NCBI RefSeq assembly: GCF_001625195.1
Contig: NC_054391.1
Span: 4,165,157 to 4,229,156 of the forward strand
Direction: 5' to 3'
DNA: 64,000 nt
DNA from: Drechmeria coniospora
Taxonomy: Eukaryota; Ascomycota; Sordariomycetes; Hypocreales; Ophiocordycipitaceae
In this document: one piece after another, positions 12,201-22,814 of the stretch
How the letters are laid out: the number at the start of each line of letters is the position of its first letter
Position numbering within the stretch: position 1 is the stretch's first letter
The notes under the pieces: model-generated
Told to the model about the DNA's origin: nothing
The model's input: only the letters and a program-made list of their open reading frames with translations
Database searches by the model: none
Position numbers and translations under genes: made by a program

Positions 12201-12379
12201 TATTATCCTTTTTGCCCCCCCCGTGCACCTTTATTCTCTGCTCTTTCTCATATATCCTCAAACTTTCCGTTCCATCGTTGACAGCGGGACGCTGGACCGA
12301 AATCGCGCCCTCCCCCCCCCCTTCCCCGCTGCCACAACCCAACAATTGTCCAGCGAATCGCACGATTGACGTCTGCGTC
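9242..12379. other. 3.1-kb gene-free spacer
   Basis: No supported coding region is seen on either strand. The part at 9300-9560 contains repeated GAGGGAGGA/GGTGAGAG purine runs. There is a T10+ run near 10291-10306, and GTAC/TACGGAGTA words recur at about 9790-9870 and 11260-11480. A pyrimidine-rich, C-run-containing stretch at 12200-12330 immediately precedes the next gene and probably belongs to its promoter or 5' leader. Confidence 0.65.
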
Positions 12380-13870
12380 ATGGAAGGCAGCGTCGAGAAC
12401 AAGAGACGGTCCTTCATGGGCATCCCCACCAGCCTGCGGCCGTCCAAGGGCAAGCTGCAAAGGCTCTGGCCTGGATCGAGAAACTCGACGGCCGGCGGCG
12501 AGTTTGAAGATTTCAAAAAGTGGTTCGACAGCGAGCTCGGCGTGGGCCATGATGCCATGGACGCGAGCGATGAGCCGATGCACCCCCTCCGTCCGGTTTC
12601 CTCGAGCGACAGCGCAAACCGAATTCGCATCTACGGCCGAGAAGAGTACGAGGCCGAGGAGAGGAACGGAGGCGCCGGGACGAACAGCCCTACGAGCTCG
12701 TCCCCTTCGACCATCGGCGAGCCCCTCTCCCGCTCATTCACGACGCCGCCGCCGTCGACGACCTTGACGGCGACGCAACTTTCGCCCATCATTGAGCACG
12801 CCGGCACGCACGGCGAATGGGCCGACGAGGTGGAGCCGGAGCTGCCGCCCCTGCCGCGGCGCACCAAGACGCCGGTGCACCCGAAGCAGCTGGAGAGGGC
12901 GGCGCTGTTGAGGAGGCCTTCGTCGTCCGACGACGTCACCGTCCTCTCGAGCAGCGTCAGCCTCATGAGCATGGAGCGCGAGTACGAGGACCTGGTCGAG
13001 TACGACGACGGCGACATCCCCGACGTGCCGACAATCGACGCCAAGTATCTTCGTTCCCCGGCCCCCTCGGCGTCGACGACGGATCCGAAATCTCTCGCCT
13101 CCCCTTCTCCCTCCCCATACCGGACGCCCGACGTGTCGATGATTGACCCGAAATATCTTCGATCTCGGGATCCTTCCTACCGTAAGCCGGTGAACGGCGC
13201 CGGCGCTGGTGACAGCCCCTCCCAACGCCGGTCCCGGGCTCGGCCCCATTCCCAGTACCAGTCGCAGCCTGCGCCTCAGCACCAGCCGCAGCCCCAGCCG
13301 CAGCACCAGCCCCAGCAGCAGCAGCCCCAACAGCAGCAGCAGCAGCCCCAACAGCCGCCGCTGCTGGCTCGACCCCCTTCGTACTCCCAGCCGCTGCTGC
13401 AGCCGCAGCCCCACACCCGGGCTCGGCTCCGGTCCGGATGGCGGACGCCGTCCCCGGTTTCCGACGACAGCACCATCGTCGGCAGCTGGGAAGACAACGC
13501 GGCGGTACGGGTCGTGGTCAACGAAAAGGCATCCCCCTTCTCGCCGCCGGCCACCCCTCCTCAGCGGCTCGACGTCGCGTACCGGCGCGAGAGCGTCGCC
13601 GGATTCCACGATAGCCTTGTCCTGCTCGCCCGGGAGCTGTCGTCGGCCTTTGCCTTTGGATTCCCCGCCGGCGACAACGGCACGACCGAGCTGCAGGTCT
13701 GGGTCATGATCGAGGCCTACAAGCGGCTGCGACAGCGGATGGCGGCTGCGGGGGTCGAGAACGCGGCCACGGCGGCCATCGACTGCTGGCTGGAGTCGCT
13801 GTGCTCTGTATACAAGGACATGACCGACGGCGCGCCCGCGGGCGAGTTTACCCTTCGAGACTGGCGCTGA
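12380..13870 (+). CDS. Hypothetical protein with Ser/Pro-rich N-terminus and polyQ/P tract
   Basis: The 496-residue intronless protein is read from the ATG at 12380; the frame is open upstream, but those residues look like a leader. The N-terminal third has MGIPTSLRPSKGKLQRLWPG, then an acidic segment. The middle is Ser/Pro-rich with two similar repeats ending in DPKYLRS. Residues around 290-350 are dominated by Gln and Pro (QPQPQ runs encoded by CAG/CCC). Only the last 95 residues look folded (VAGFHDSLVLLARELSSAFAFG to FTLRDWR), mostly helical. There is no signal peptide or membrane segment. I do not recognise the family. The shape suggests a fungus-specific regulatory or scaffold protein. 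Confidence 0.75.
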   Translation: MEGSVENKRRSFMGIPTSLRPSKGKLQRLWPGSRNSTAGGEFEDFKKWFDSELGVGHDAMDASDEPMHPLRPVSSSDSANRIRIYGREEYEAEERNGGAGTNSPTSSSPSTIGEPLSRSFTTPPPSTTLTATQLSPIIEHAGTHGEWADEVEPELPPLPRRTKTPVHPKQLERAALLRRPSSSDDVTVLSSSVSLMSMEREYEDLVEYDDGDIPDVPTIDAKYLRSPAPSASTTDPKSLASPSPSPYRTPDVSMIDPKYLRSRDPSYRKPVNGAGAGDSPSQRRSRARPHSQYQSQPAPQHQPQPQPQHQPQQQQPQQQQQQPQQPPLLARPPSYSQPLLQPQPHTRARLRSGWRTPSPVSDDSTIVGSWEDNAAVRVVVNEKASPFSPPATPPQRLDVAYRRESVAGFHDSLVLLARELSSAFAFGFPAGDNGTTELQVWVMIEAYKRLRQRMAAAGVENAATAAIDCWLESLCSVYKDMTDGAPAGEFTLRDWR

Positions 13871-14742
13871 GCGAGATGATGATGCGAGGTGGATGGAGCA
13901 GTTGATGTCATGTTAATGCCGTACGTGCATGGAAATGGGAAAAAGCAAATGGAGTACGGGGTAGGTGCACTACTGCTGTACGGATACATGTATTTATTAT
14001 TGATTGGAAGGGAACGTTGTGCACCTGTGCATGCATGCGCATGCGATCAAAGTCACAGAACCGGTTGCTCGGCGAAAATACCATTCATTGGATCCGATGC
14101 ACTCCATTTATTCTCGCGGCATAGATTGTTCAGCCGAGGCCAACGCACCAAACTCCTTGCTACGCACCTACCAACTATAGGAGTCGCGACAGTATGATAT
14201 TGTTCCAAACATGTATTCTGATGCTTGCAACTGCATGTGCATGTACAAGTACGTGCTCCTTATTCCTTATAGCGAACTTTTTTTTAGCTTTGGTAGAGCG
14301 TTGACGGCTATATATATGGCTACTTTTATGAATGTACAAGTGATGATGGGCATTAATATTACACTTGCAAGTAGGGAGTACATGTAATATTACTGTACTC
14401 TTACAGTACTTGTACTCTAGATAAGTAAGTAAGAGTGCAGTAATCTTACATGTAATACTTACTTACTCTAGATAAGTAAATACGTACTTACATGTCATTG
14501 ACAGGTGGGCGGCCACTGTACACAGACACGTGCGATTTGTACTTGTTACCACCAGTAGCAAAGTACCTCCACCACGCGGCATCCGTCCTGAGGCATCCAC
14601 GAAACTACTGGGACCTGTCCCGAGGACTTGCTTCACGCTTCATCGAGAGCTCGGCTGCCGGACAAACACCAACCAGGCCACAACAGTCGATTCCCGCCTT
14701 CTCTCCAACTCCATCTTGCGGCCGGCCCACGCCAACATCGGC
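13871..14742. other. Spacer upstream of RAD10
   Basis: No gene is seen. The stretch 14340-14500 is AT-rich and contains two copies of TACTCTAGATAAGTA embedded in TACTTA/TAAGTA inverted arms. The last 230 bp should hold the RAD10 promoter. Confidence 0.6.
14413..14478. repeat. Direct repeat of TACTCTAGATAAGTA with inverted arms
   Basis: The 15-mer TACTCTAGATAAGTA occurs at 14413-14427 and again at 14464-14478. Each copy sits between ACTTACTTA/TAAGTAAGT arms, so either could form a short hairpin centred on CTCTAGA. It lies about 270 bp upstream of the RAD10 start codon. Confidence 0.8.
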
Positions 14743-15959
14743 ATGGAGGACGACTATGGAGCCGACGATGCGCTCCTGGAAGCCATGGCGGCCACCGTCG
14801 CCGCGCCGCCCGCTCGCCCGCCGCAGCAACCGACACCTCGGCTGATGCAGCAGCCGATGCCCCAGCGGCTCGACAAACCTCCACCGGCCCATCAGCCGGC
14901 CAGCAAGATCGTGCAGCCGACGCCGCAGGCTCTCCCCAAGCGGCATGCTGCTTCGGCCATCCTCGTCTCCCCGCGGCAGCGAGGCAACCCCGTCCTGACG
15001 AGCATCCGATCGATGCCGTGGGAGTACAGCGACATCCCCGCCGACTACGTCCTGGGCCTGACCACCTGCGCCCTGTTCCTGAGGTGAGGCGGGGGAGGTC
15101 CGAAGACGGACGCGTCGTCGAGACGGCTGTGGTCCTCGGCTCGTTCGTTGGCCGGGCAAAGAGCTTCACGCTGACGGACGGCCACGATAGCCTCAAGTAC
15201 CACCGCCTCCACCCCGAGTACATCTACACGCGAATCCGGAACCTGCAGGGCAAGTACAACCTTCGGATCCTCCTCACCATGGTCGACATTCCGAACCACG
15301 AAGACGCGCTGCGCGAGCTCTCCAAGACGTCGCTCGTCAACGACGCCACCGTCATGCTCTGCTGGTCGGCGGCCGAGGCGGCGCGCTACATCGAGCTCTA
15401 CAAGTCGTACGAGAACGCCAACTTTGCCGCCATCCGCGGGCAGCAGGCGTCCAACTACGCCGACCGACTCGTCGACTTTGTCACCGTGCCCCGAAGCCTC
15501 AACAAGTCGGACGCCGTCGCCCTCGTCGCCCATTTCGGAAGCCTGCGAAACGCCATCAACGCCGATGCGGAGCAGCTCGCCCTCCTCGCCGGCTGGGGCG
15601 GCGTCAAGGTCAAGCGGTGGACCTCGGCCGTCGAGGAGCCCTTTCGCGCCCGGAAGGCGGCCAAGAGGGTGCCGGTGCGCTCTCGACGAGCCGGGGCCAC
15701 CGTCGGTGCGGCATCTCGTGAGGCGACCATGGACGGCAGCTCGGCGTCGACGCAGTTCCGGTTCCTCGCCGACGACGACGACGACGACGACAACGACGAC
15801 GATGAGGAGGCCCTTTTGGCCGCCATGCAACGGTCGAAAAAGACGTCGCAGCCGGAAGGAGCGCCGTCCGCTTCCGGAAGCCGATCGGACGGTGCGGCCG
15901 ACGAGGAGCTCGGCGGTGGCGTCGCCGCCGCGCTGGCCAAGCTCCGCGAGAATGGGTGA
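14743..15959 (+). CDS. rad10: DNA repair endonuclease subunit Rad10/ERCC1
   Basis: Two exons (14743-15083 and 15191-15959; 107-bp GTGAGG...TAG intron) give 369 residues. After a Pro/Gln-rich N-terminus comes the conserved central domain starting GNPVLTSIRSMPWEYSDI, continuing after the splice with SLKYHRLHPEYIYTRI and KYNLRILLTMVD. This is the XPF-nuclease-like fold that binds XPA and DNA in ERCC1. A tandem helix-hairpin-helix region follows (SDAVALVAHFGSLRNAI, ALLAGWGGVKVKRW), which pairs with Rad1/XPF. The last 90 residues carry a run of Asp and are longer than in yeast Rad10. With Rad1 it cuts the 5' side of bulky lesions in nucleotide excision repair and trims recombination flaps in the nucleus. 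Confidence 0.95.
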
Positions 15960-16993
15960 CGGCCTCGGGATGGGCCATGAAGTGACGACAGGGACAGGAC
16001 AAGAATAAGGCAACCACGCCGACGAAGCAGCGGTGCACCCCGTGACCAGAGCGGCCCGTCGAGCAGAGGCAACCTGCCGAGCTTCTTGCGTTGAGCCCTC
16101 GCTTGTCCACCGCACTGCGCAGGATGCAGCACGCGCGCATCCGCACACCCAACCAGCAGCCGAGTGGATAGTGATTTGCGTCGTTGCCGGCTGGCATCGG
16201 CGATGCATCCATGCCAGACAGGCGGTTTGTTTACCCCGATTTTGACACCGGTCGAACCGGCCATGGGCACGCGACGACAACCTTTGGCGCCTCGGAAGAG
16301 CAACCGTCCGGCATCACGAGCTGCTTTCCATTGCCTGCCTGCCTACCTAGCCAGGGCCAGCTGCGTCTGTCTAGTACTTCGGTGGACGGTCGGCTCTGGA
16401 CGCGACGCCGAATCATCAACTGCTCCGTCCACGATGTTGCTGTCGGAGGGCACGAGAGCGCATTACCCCTCCTGTGCCATCGGATCGTGGGTGGCGCCGG
16501 CAGCGTCGCATCAACCCTCGCGGCGACCTCCCGTATTGGCCACGGCTGCATACGATCCAGATGGTAATCTGTGACGGCGTCAGCAGGCGCATGGCAGACG
16601 ATGAGGGGCCACCGTTTGTATCCGTCCGCTGCCCTCGCAACCCTACCTGGCTCGACTGCCATCATCCGACCCGTGCAGAACCATTCTCGCCCCAATGTCT
16701 TGGCCGAGGTACACCGCAGCACGCCGCAGCCGACATGGCCCTTTCTTTTGCTGCCTTCCGAGCAGTCAGCTGGCCGGCAGGGCATGCATGCATACGCTAG
16801 ACAGGGTGTGCAAGCCACGGCAGATGCGGCCCGCGGGCGGAGGAATGCTAGGCGGCCGATCCAAGGGCCCGACTGGAACGGGGGCCACGGGGGCCATGTC
16901 TGATGCCATGTGCAGATGCTACAAGAACGACCGCCGCCCCAAGCCAGGGGACCATTCCTCGCCGTTGCGGATCCAGCACCGCTCGCCCTCGCC
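15960..16993. other. Spacer before the GH47 gene
   Basis: No supported gene is present. A long minus-strand open frame (16231-17031) exists because the region is GC-rich; its translation is Arg/Pro/Cys-rich without domain features. GTAC-type words are nearly absent here, unlike most other spacers in the window. Confidence 0.55.
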
Positions 16994-18962
16994 ATGATGG
17001 CTTCCACGACGACTCCCCTAGGGCTCCTCACCTACGCCCTCGCCCTCGCCCTCGCCATTGCCCTCTCTTCGACCGCGCGGGCGGCCCCTTACGGTGGCGG
17101 CAGCCGGCCCAAGCCAAACTACGCGCGTGCCAATGCCGTCAAGCGGGCGTTTGAGACTTCGTGGAACGGCTACCACGAGCATGCCTTTCCGCACGATACC
17201 CTGCGTCCCGTGAGCGGCACCTTTGAGGATGACAGGTACGTCGTCGTCGCCATCGGCCGGCCTGGACCGCCGCGTGAGCGTCGGGTGCACTGGAGGTCAC
17301 GGCTTCGAAAGCTGACGGCAGCGCCGACCGCAGGAACGGCTGGGGCGTGACGGTTGTCGATGCGCTGAGCACGGCCATCATCATGGGTGAGGGGCGCATG
17401 ATCAACCAGATGCTCGACCACATCGCCGGCATCAACTTTACGACGACGCAGCGGGCCGACGACGGCATCTCGCTTTTCGAGAGCAACATCCGGTACCTCG
17501 GCGGCCTGATTTCCGGTACGGATTGATTGTCCCTGAAGCGCGTGATCCGTTCTGCTTCCTCCACCTGCGGACGCGCGCGCCGGCTGACGGGCAAGCGCAG
17601 GTTACGACATGCTCCGGGGCCCCATGCGCTCCCTTGTCGGCGATGCGAGCAAGGTCGACGCCCTCCTCGCCCAAGCGGTCCGCCTCGCCGACAGTCTCAG
17701 CGTCGCCTTCGACACGCCCAGCGGCATTCCGGACCCGACCGTGTTCCTCCGGCCGACGCGGCGCCACAGCGGCACCTCGTCCAACAACATCGCCGAGGTC
17801 GGCACCCTCGTGCTCGAGTGGACGCGCCTCAGCGACCTCAGCGGCGAGCCCCGGTACGCCGCTCTCGCGCAAAAGGCCGAGTCGTACCTGCTGCGTCCCA
17901 CCGGCAGCCCCGAGGCGTGGCCGGGCCTCGTCGGCGGCGATGTCTCCACCCGGGACGGAACCTTTCTCAACAGCAACGGCGGCTGGTCCGGCGGCACCGA
18001 CAGCTTCTACGAGTACCTCATCAAGATGTACCAGTACGATCCGCGGGCCTTTGCCTTTTACAAGGAACGCTGGGTGCTCGCCGCCGAATCGACCATGGCC
18101 CATCTAGCCTCGCACCCGACGGGGCGCCCGGACCTGACGTACCTCTCGCAGTTTGCCGGCCAGCAGACGGACCCCGTCTCGACTCACTGTGCGTCGCGCC
18201 TTGCCCTGCCCCGACCCCGATCCCGATCCCGACCCCGATCCCGACCCTCCCTCGCATCCTCGCACTTCTCCCTCCCGCCACCCGTGTTCCCTGCTCTCCG
18301 TCATCCTCTTGCGCACGCCGGCGGCGTCTGCTGACAGGAGGCAAACAATCACAGTGGCGAGCTTCGCTGGCGGCAACTTCATCCTAGGTGGTGTCCTCCT
18401 CGGCAACGACACGTTTGTCCAGTTCGGCCTCGCCCTCGCGCGCTCGTACTTCAACAACTACCTGCACACGCCCGCCGGCATCGGGCCCGAGGTGTTTCGC
18501 TGGGTCGACGCGGCGCTGCCGGCGGATGCCTCGCGCAACGAGCCCCCGCCAGCCAGCCAAAAGGACTTTTACGCCCGTGCCGGCTTCTACACGACGGCGG
18601 GCGCCTACATCCTGCGGCCCGAGACGGTCGAGAGCATCTACTACGCCTACCGCCTCACGGGCGACCCGACCTGGCAGGACATGGCCTGGCAGGCCTTCCA
18701 GTCCATCACGGCCGTCTGCGGCACCGGCAGCGCCTACGCCCAGCTCAACGACGTCATGAAGCCCGACGGCGGCGGCTTCATCGATCAGATGCAGAGCTTT
18801 TGGATGGCCGAGACGCTCAAGTACCTGTACCTCATCTTCGCGCCCGAGTCTGACGTCCAGCTGCAGCTGCAGGGCGCCGGCACGAGCCAGTTTGTCTTCA
18901 ACACCGAAGCCCACCCGATACGCGTGCGGGAGGAGGGCCCTAGATACGACGAATATCTATGA
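16994..18962 (+). CDS. Secreted glycoside hydrolase family 47 alpha-1,2-mannosidase
   Basis: Four exons (16994-17235, 17334-17515, 17601-18188, 18355-18962) join in frame to 539 residues. A signal peptide ([17 protein letters not shown]) precedes the mature domain. GH47 landmarks in order are [114 protein letters not shown], the [19 protein letters not shown] helix and [10 protein letters not shown] at the C-terminus. The enzyme inverts configuration while removing alpha-1,2-linked mannose from N-glycans in the secretory pathway or outside the cell. The usual cysteine before FAGGN and its partner helix cysteine are replaced (HLASF and ALARSY), so the family disulfide is missing. Intron 3 contains a short CCCGAT repeat. 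Confidence 0.93.
18209..18247. repeat. Short tandem CCCGAT/CCCGAC repeat in GH47 intron 3
   Basis: About six copies of a 6-bp unit (CCCGAT or CCCGAC) lie in the third intron of the GH47 gene. In one frame they translate as Pro-Asp repeats, which makes the retained-intron frame look coding. The splice joining TH to LASFAGG shows it is removed. Confidence 0.8.
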
Positions 18963-19182
18963 AAGACTTGGCCGAGGAATGTGAGTGATGTGTTGGGAAT
19001 GAGCAATCTATAGTACAATGGCGAAAACGACGATTTCGAGCGACGGTCACGCCACTCTGCCTCCTACCGCCAACCGTGTCCGGTTTGCTTTGCTTTCGTA
19101 CGACGCGAGCCCATCCCTTGCCTGTGCACCTGCCAACAGTTGCGCCGCAATAGGTGCGCCGTCGACACGAGTGCTCGGTACC

Positions 19183-19431
19183 CTACGAGCCGCCGTCGCG
19201 CTTCGCATACTCTTCCTCGATGCGCTCGTCGTAGAGCCGGTCCGCCTCGACCTCCTCCGCCGTCTTGGCGCGCGTCGTACCGGCACCAGTATTCACACCG
19301 GCGCCCTTGGGCATGGCCGTCGTGTGGTGGTCATCATCACGTCGAGCTGATGTCGCGGCCGGCTCCTGGGCATCGTGCGTCGACCGCTTCGCCTCGCTGG
19401 CGGTCTTCGAGGAGGCTACAGGAAGTCCCAT
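19183..19431 (-). CDS. Small conserved-looking hydrophilic protein (82 residues)
   Basis: This single-exon frame gives 82 residues, starting MGLPVASSKTASEAK and ending in the charged helix EEVEADRLYDERIEEEYAKRDGG. The C-terminal helix resembles short uncharacterised ascomycete proteins that I recall with the same DRLYEERIEEEYAKREGG-type ending. No signal peptide, membrane segment or catalytic motif is visible. It lies tail-to-tail with the GH47 gene, 220 bp away. The function is unknown. The codon use and the compact helix support a real gene despite its size. Confidence 0.6.
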   Translation of the reverse strand: MGLPVASSKTASEAKRSTHDAQEPAATSARRDDDHHTTAMPKGAGVNTGAGTTRAKTAEEVEADRLYDERIEEEYAKRDGGS

Positions 19432-20167
19432 GATGTGTTGCGCTGGGTCTTAAGTGCGGCGTGGAGTGATGGAGACCTTCCCACGGCTATGGTATAAGGT
19501 TGCAGAAACGCGGGATGCTGTTGCACTCGAGCAAAATATGAGTCTTGAGAGAGATGGAGGAGTCAGACGGGATTTATGCGGTGGATGGTTCTGAGATGGG
19601 CGCAGCCACGGCAGTTACGTCACTGTGGAGCATCCATGAGCACGCCAGTGCAGTTGTACTTACACACGCAGTTGCACTCCGTACTGTAGGTGTACTTACG
19701 GAGTAAGTACCTATAAGTACAAGTAGTTGTAGGTGGTGTACGGAGTACTGTAAGTGCCGTGCCTTCAGAGCCTACCCAAATCCATGATCCGCAATACCCC
19801 TGTTAATATTTACAGGAATAATCCTTACTGGCAATGCATAATATCATCCGGCGGCGAGTGGGAGCGACTGCGGGTGTGATGAGAGCGAGATGAGTGGGTG
19901 AATGGGTGAATGCGAGTGTCGTGCGAAGGAGAGCGGAGGAGAGTCGTTCGCACCAAGGCTCGCTAGAAAACGAAGAGTTTGGGGTTGATCTATCCATCCA
20001 TCTATCCCTTGTTCCATGCTCATCAATGAATATACAAGTGCGTACTCCGTATACAAGGCCATCATTGGCAAGCAAAGAATGAGGAACAAGTTCCCTGTGT
20101 CCCGAACGCCAGCTCCATTCCTACAGGTCACGATGCCAGTGCAGGCAAATGCATCCTTCCGGTGGCC
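19432..20167. other. Spacer between small protein and NAPE-PLD-like gene
   Basis: No gene is seen. A cluster of GTAC and TACGGAGTA words spans 19650-19760, and an isolated TACTCCGTATAC occurs at about 20043. Confidence 0.6.
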
Positions 20168-21460
20168 TCAAAACTCCCTGCTTGCGCCAATGTCGCAGAC
20201 GTCAAAGACGCCCGTCTCGGCGATGCCTTTGCGCCGCAGTGCTTCGCGCAGCATCTTTGGCGGCTCGAGCACCTCCTCCATGGTCAGGGCCCAGGTGCCC
20301 CAGTGGATGCCCATGGCCTTCTCGCAACGCGTGTCCTGGAAGATCTCGACCGAGTCGAACGGGTTCGCGTGCATGGCCGAGAAGGCGGCGCGCGGGTAGT
20401 AGGCGCCGATGGGGATCAGGCCGAGGTCAAAGGGCCCGCGCAGCGCGCCGATCTGCTTGAACTGGGGACACCGCGGCAAAGCCTCGTACTCGGGTCCGTA
20501 GTCGTCGACGCCGGCCGGCAGACGCGGCACCGCGCGGTAGCCCGTGTCGCCGCCGAACCAGACCGACTTCTGGCCGGACCGCACCGCCCACGAGCACCAC
20601 AGGGTCGTGTCCTTGTCGAAGAGCGACCTGGCCGACGTGTGCTGGCACGGCAGGCAGGAGATGCGGGCCGAGATTCGCCGGGCCTTGGCCTCCCCCTCGG
20701 CCGCGCCCTTGGCCTCGGGCTGGACTTCGACGGTCAGCTCGGCGTCGTGCCACCAGTCGAGCTCGGTGACGTTTCGGAGCCCGCTCTTGCGGAACCACTT
20801 CTCGAGCCCGAGGCCGACGAAGAACTGGACGTCGGGGTGGCTCTTTTGGATGTCGAGGACGGAGGCGTGGGAAAGGTGATCGTAGTGGCTGTGGCTGATG
20901 ACGACGGCGTCGATGACGGGTATGTCCCGGATGTCGCACGGCCGGGGCGTGAAGCGCTTGGGGCCCATGAAGGTAAAGGGCGAGCAGCGGTCCTCGAAGA
21001 CGGGGTCGAAGAGGACGCGCAGGCCGGACGGGAACTCGACGTAGTAGCACGCGTGGCCGAGCCAGGTGGCCCGGAGCTTGTCCGAGGCGGTTCGGTTCGG
21101 TAGCAACTCGGGCGCGACGACGGGCACCGTCGGGGGCTTCGTATCCGGCTGCTTGAGATCGCCGGTGATGATGGGCCTGGCGAAGCGGTGAGCGAGCCGG
21201 CCTTGTCCGCTTCACGACACGGGCGCTCGGGGGAGGGCCTACCAGACAATGTTTCGAAGGAGGGAGGTCAGCGTGACGGGGTTCGAGTAGGATGGGTATG
21301 GATTCTTGAAGCCCGAGACGGCATTGCCCTTGCGTACGTGATGGGGGTTCGAGGCCGCCTCATCCGGCACGCCAGCGCCATCAGTAAGCTTGGTCACGCT
21401 CGTCGAGTACGCCGCCGACGACGACGACGTCATGACGGGAGTGTCGGAGCTCGAGGTCAT
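20168..21460 (-). CDS. NAPE-hydrolysing phospholipase D-like metallo-beta-lactamase-fold enzyme
   Basis: Two exons (21460-21243 and 21176-20168, 66-bp intron) encode 408 residues. The ATG at 21460 has a better initiation context (ATCATGA) than the upstream one at 21559. The N-terminus has the family FKNPYPSYSNP segment, then NIVW joined across the splice to PIITGD. The catalytic domain starts KLRATWLGHACYYVEF. It has the zinc motif SHSHYDH (HxHxDH), the LGLEKWFRKSG loop, WFGGDTGY and LIPIGAYYPR, with a further His in FSAMHANP and IHWGTWALT near the end. Family members (mammalian NAPE-PLD, yeast FMP30) release N-acylethanolamines from N-acyl-phosphatidylethanolamine at membranes. No transmembrane segment or clear mitochondrial presequence is visible here. 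The exact substrate is inferred. Confidence 0.9.
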
Positions 21461-22298
21461 GATGGCGGCGGCTATTGCGATGCTTGCACCCGATGCTGCG
21501 GTGAGGGGGTATCGTCGTGGCCAGAGTCGTGCTATCCACCGATGACCGAGACGCGGCATGTGGGAGGAGAGGATGAAAGAAAGAAGGGAAGAAAGAAAGG
21601 GGCGAACGGGGAGAGGCGGAGGGGCAATCTACTTTATGGAGGCGGACGATGGCGTTGATGCACTGGACAGGCAACGAAGCTACCAGCGGTTGAGGCTGAG
21701 GGAGGTATTGGCGCTGGGGTTATCGGAGATAAAAAGCGGCAGCGGACCGACAAGAAGGCCGACAGCGCTGCGGCAAGGCGCTGGGCCGATGCTGTGATGC
21801 GTCACTCAAGTCCGCCACGGCAGCGCTGAGGGCGGCAAGCGGGTCCGCTGATGCCATGCAATTACAGCACTGTCACTCTCCGTCTCGGGTGCGTGTCCGC
21901 GTGGCGCGCCGTATAGAATAGCTGCTGGTTCAGTACGCAAGGCAGCAACTCCGCCTCCATCTGCGCCTCTCTAACCGTGCATTTGGTCATTTATTTTGCC
22001 GTCGCCAGCGGAAATTGTACCGTCGAGAAATGGCAATGTTCGCTCACTCACGTCTGCAACGGGTCGGCAACGTGTCACGTGTCCTCGACGAGGCGGACGA
22101 TGACGAGAGTAGGGGACACGACTTGTTCCATTGATTGGTAGGCGGATCGGACCATCGGGAGCGAGGATGCGTCTGTCAACCAGCTACAAAGGACAGAATA
22201 GACAAAGGTGCGGCGCTCCACCAGGACCAGCGGCCAGCCCGCCGTTCGGTTCCATCCTCGGACAAGCGGCCCAGGGGCGTCGGCTCGCAGGCGAGTGC
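21461..22298. other. Spacer between NAPE-PLD-like gene and SNU13
   Basis: No gene is seen. The 21540-21760 part should contain the promoter of the NAPE-PLD-like gene, including a GAAAGAAAG-type purine run at 21577-21605. The 22080-22290 part downstream of SNU13 is presumably its 3' untranslated region. Confidence 0.55.
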
Positions 22299-22814
22299 TT
22301 AGATGGCCAGCCTCTCGACCTTGTCCCGCAGCGCCTTGATCTGGCCGGCGAGCTCGCTCGCCTCGTTGGAGTTGATGCTCGCGGCGATGACGGCGCGGCT
22401 GACGCCGCAGGCGCGGCCCAGCATCGTCTTGCTCGGGACGTAGACGTAGGGCGTGCCCTTGTCCTCGCACAGGAGGGGAATGTGCAGGAGAATGGCGAGC
22501 GGCTCGGTGTCGGCGGCGAGGATGGCAATTTCGCACGTGCCGCGGTTGAGGGCCTTGGTCACTGGGAGCCGTCGGCATCAGCACCGCTCGGCACCGAGCA
22601 TGGAAGGGAGCGTGGAGGAGGTGTGAACGAACCTTCGTTGGCGCCCTTCTTGGCCTGACGCAAATGCGTCGCCGACTGCAGGAGATCGAGAATCTCCTGC
22701 GTCAGGGTCGCGTCGGCCAAGGGCCAGGCTGCACAAGGCTGTCTGTCAGTCGAGGACGTCGGCCGTCGACGGCGCACGGGAACGCTCGCTCTCACCTGCA
22801 TTTTCCTCCGACAT
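22299..22814 (-). CDS. snu13: Snu13/15.5K small nuclear ribonucleoprotein, L7Ae family
   Basis: Three exons (22814-22796, 22728-22633, 22561-22299) join to 125 residues, the standard length. The first exon is only 19 nt and encodes MSEENA plus one base. Family landmarks are AWPLADATLTQEILDLL, LRQAKKGANE, the RNA-contact segment KALNRGTCEIAILAAD, LLCEDKGTPYVYVPSK and LGRACGVSRAVIAASI. The protein binds the kink-turn of U4 snRNA in the U4/U6.U5 tri-snRNP and of box C/D snoRNAs in the nucleolus, so it serves both splicing and rRNA methylation. The introns are 67 and 71 bp. Placement and product are close to certain. Confidence 0.97.

Noticed and set aside
16231..17031. 266-codon minus-strand frame upstream of the GH47 gene
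   Set aside because: Arg/Pro/Trp-rich translation without domain features, overlapping the GH47 signal peptide region on the other strand.
20162..21103. 313-codon plus-strand open frame opposite the NAPE-PLD-like gene
   Set aside because: It is a shadow frame with Ala/Arg/Gly/Val-biased translation; the real enzyme is on the minus strand.
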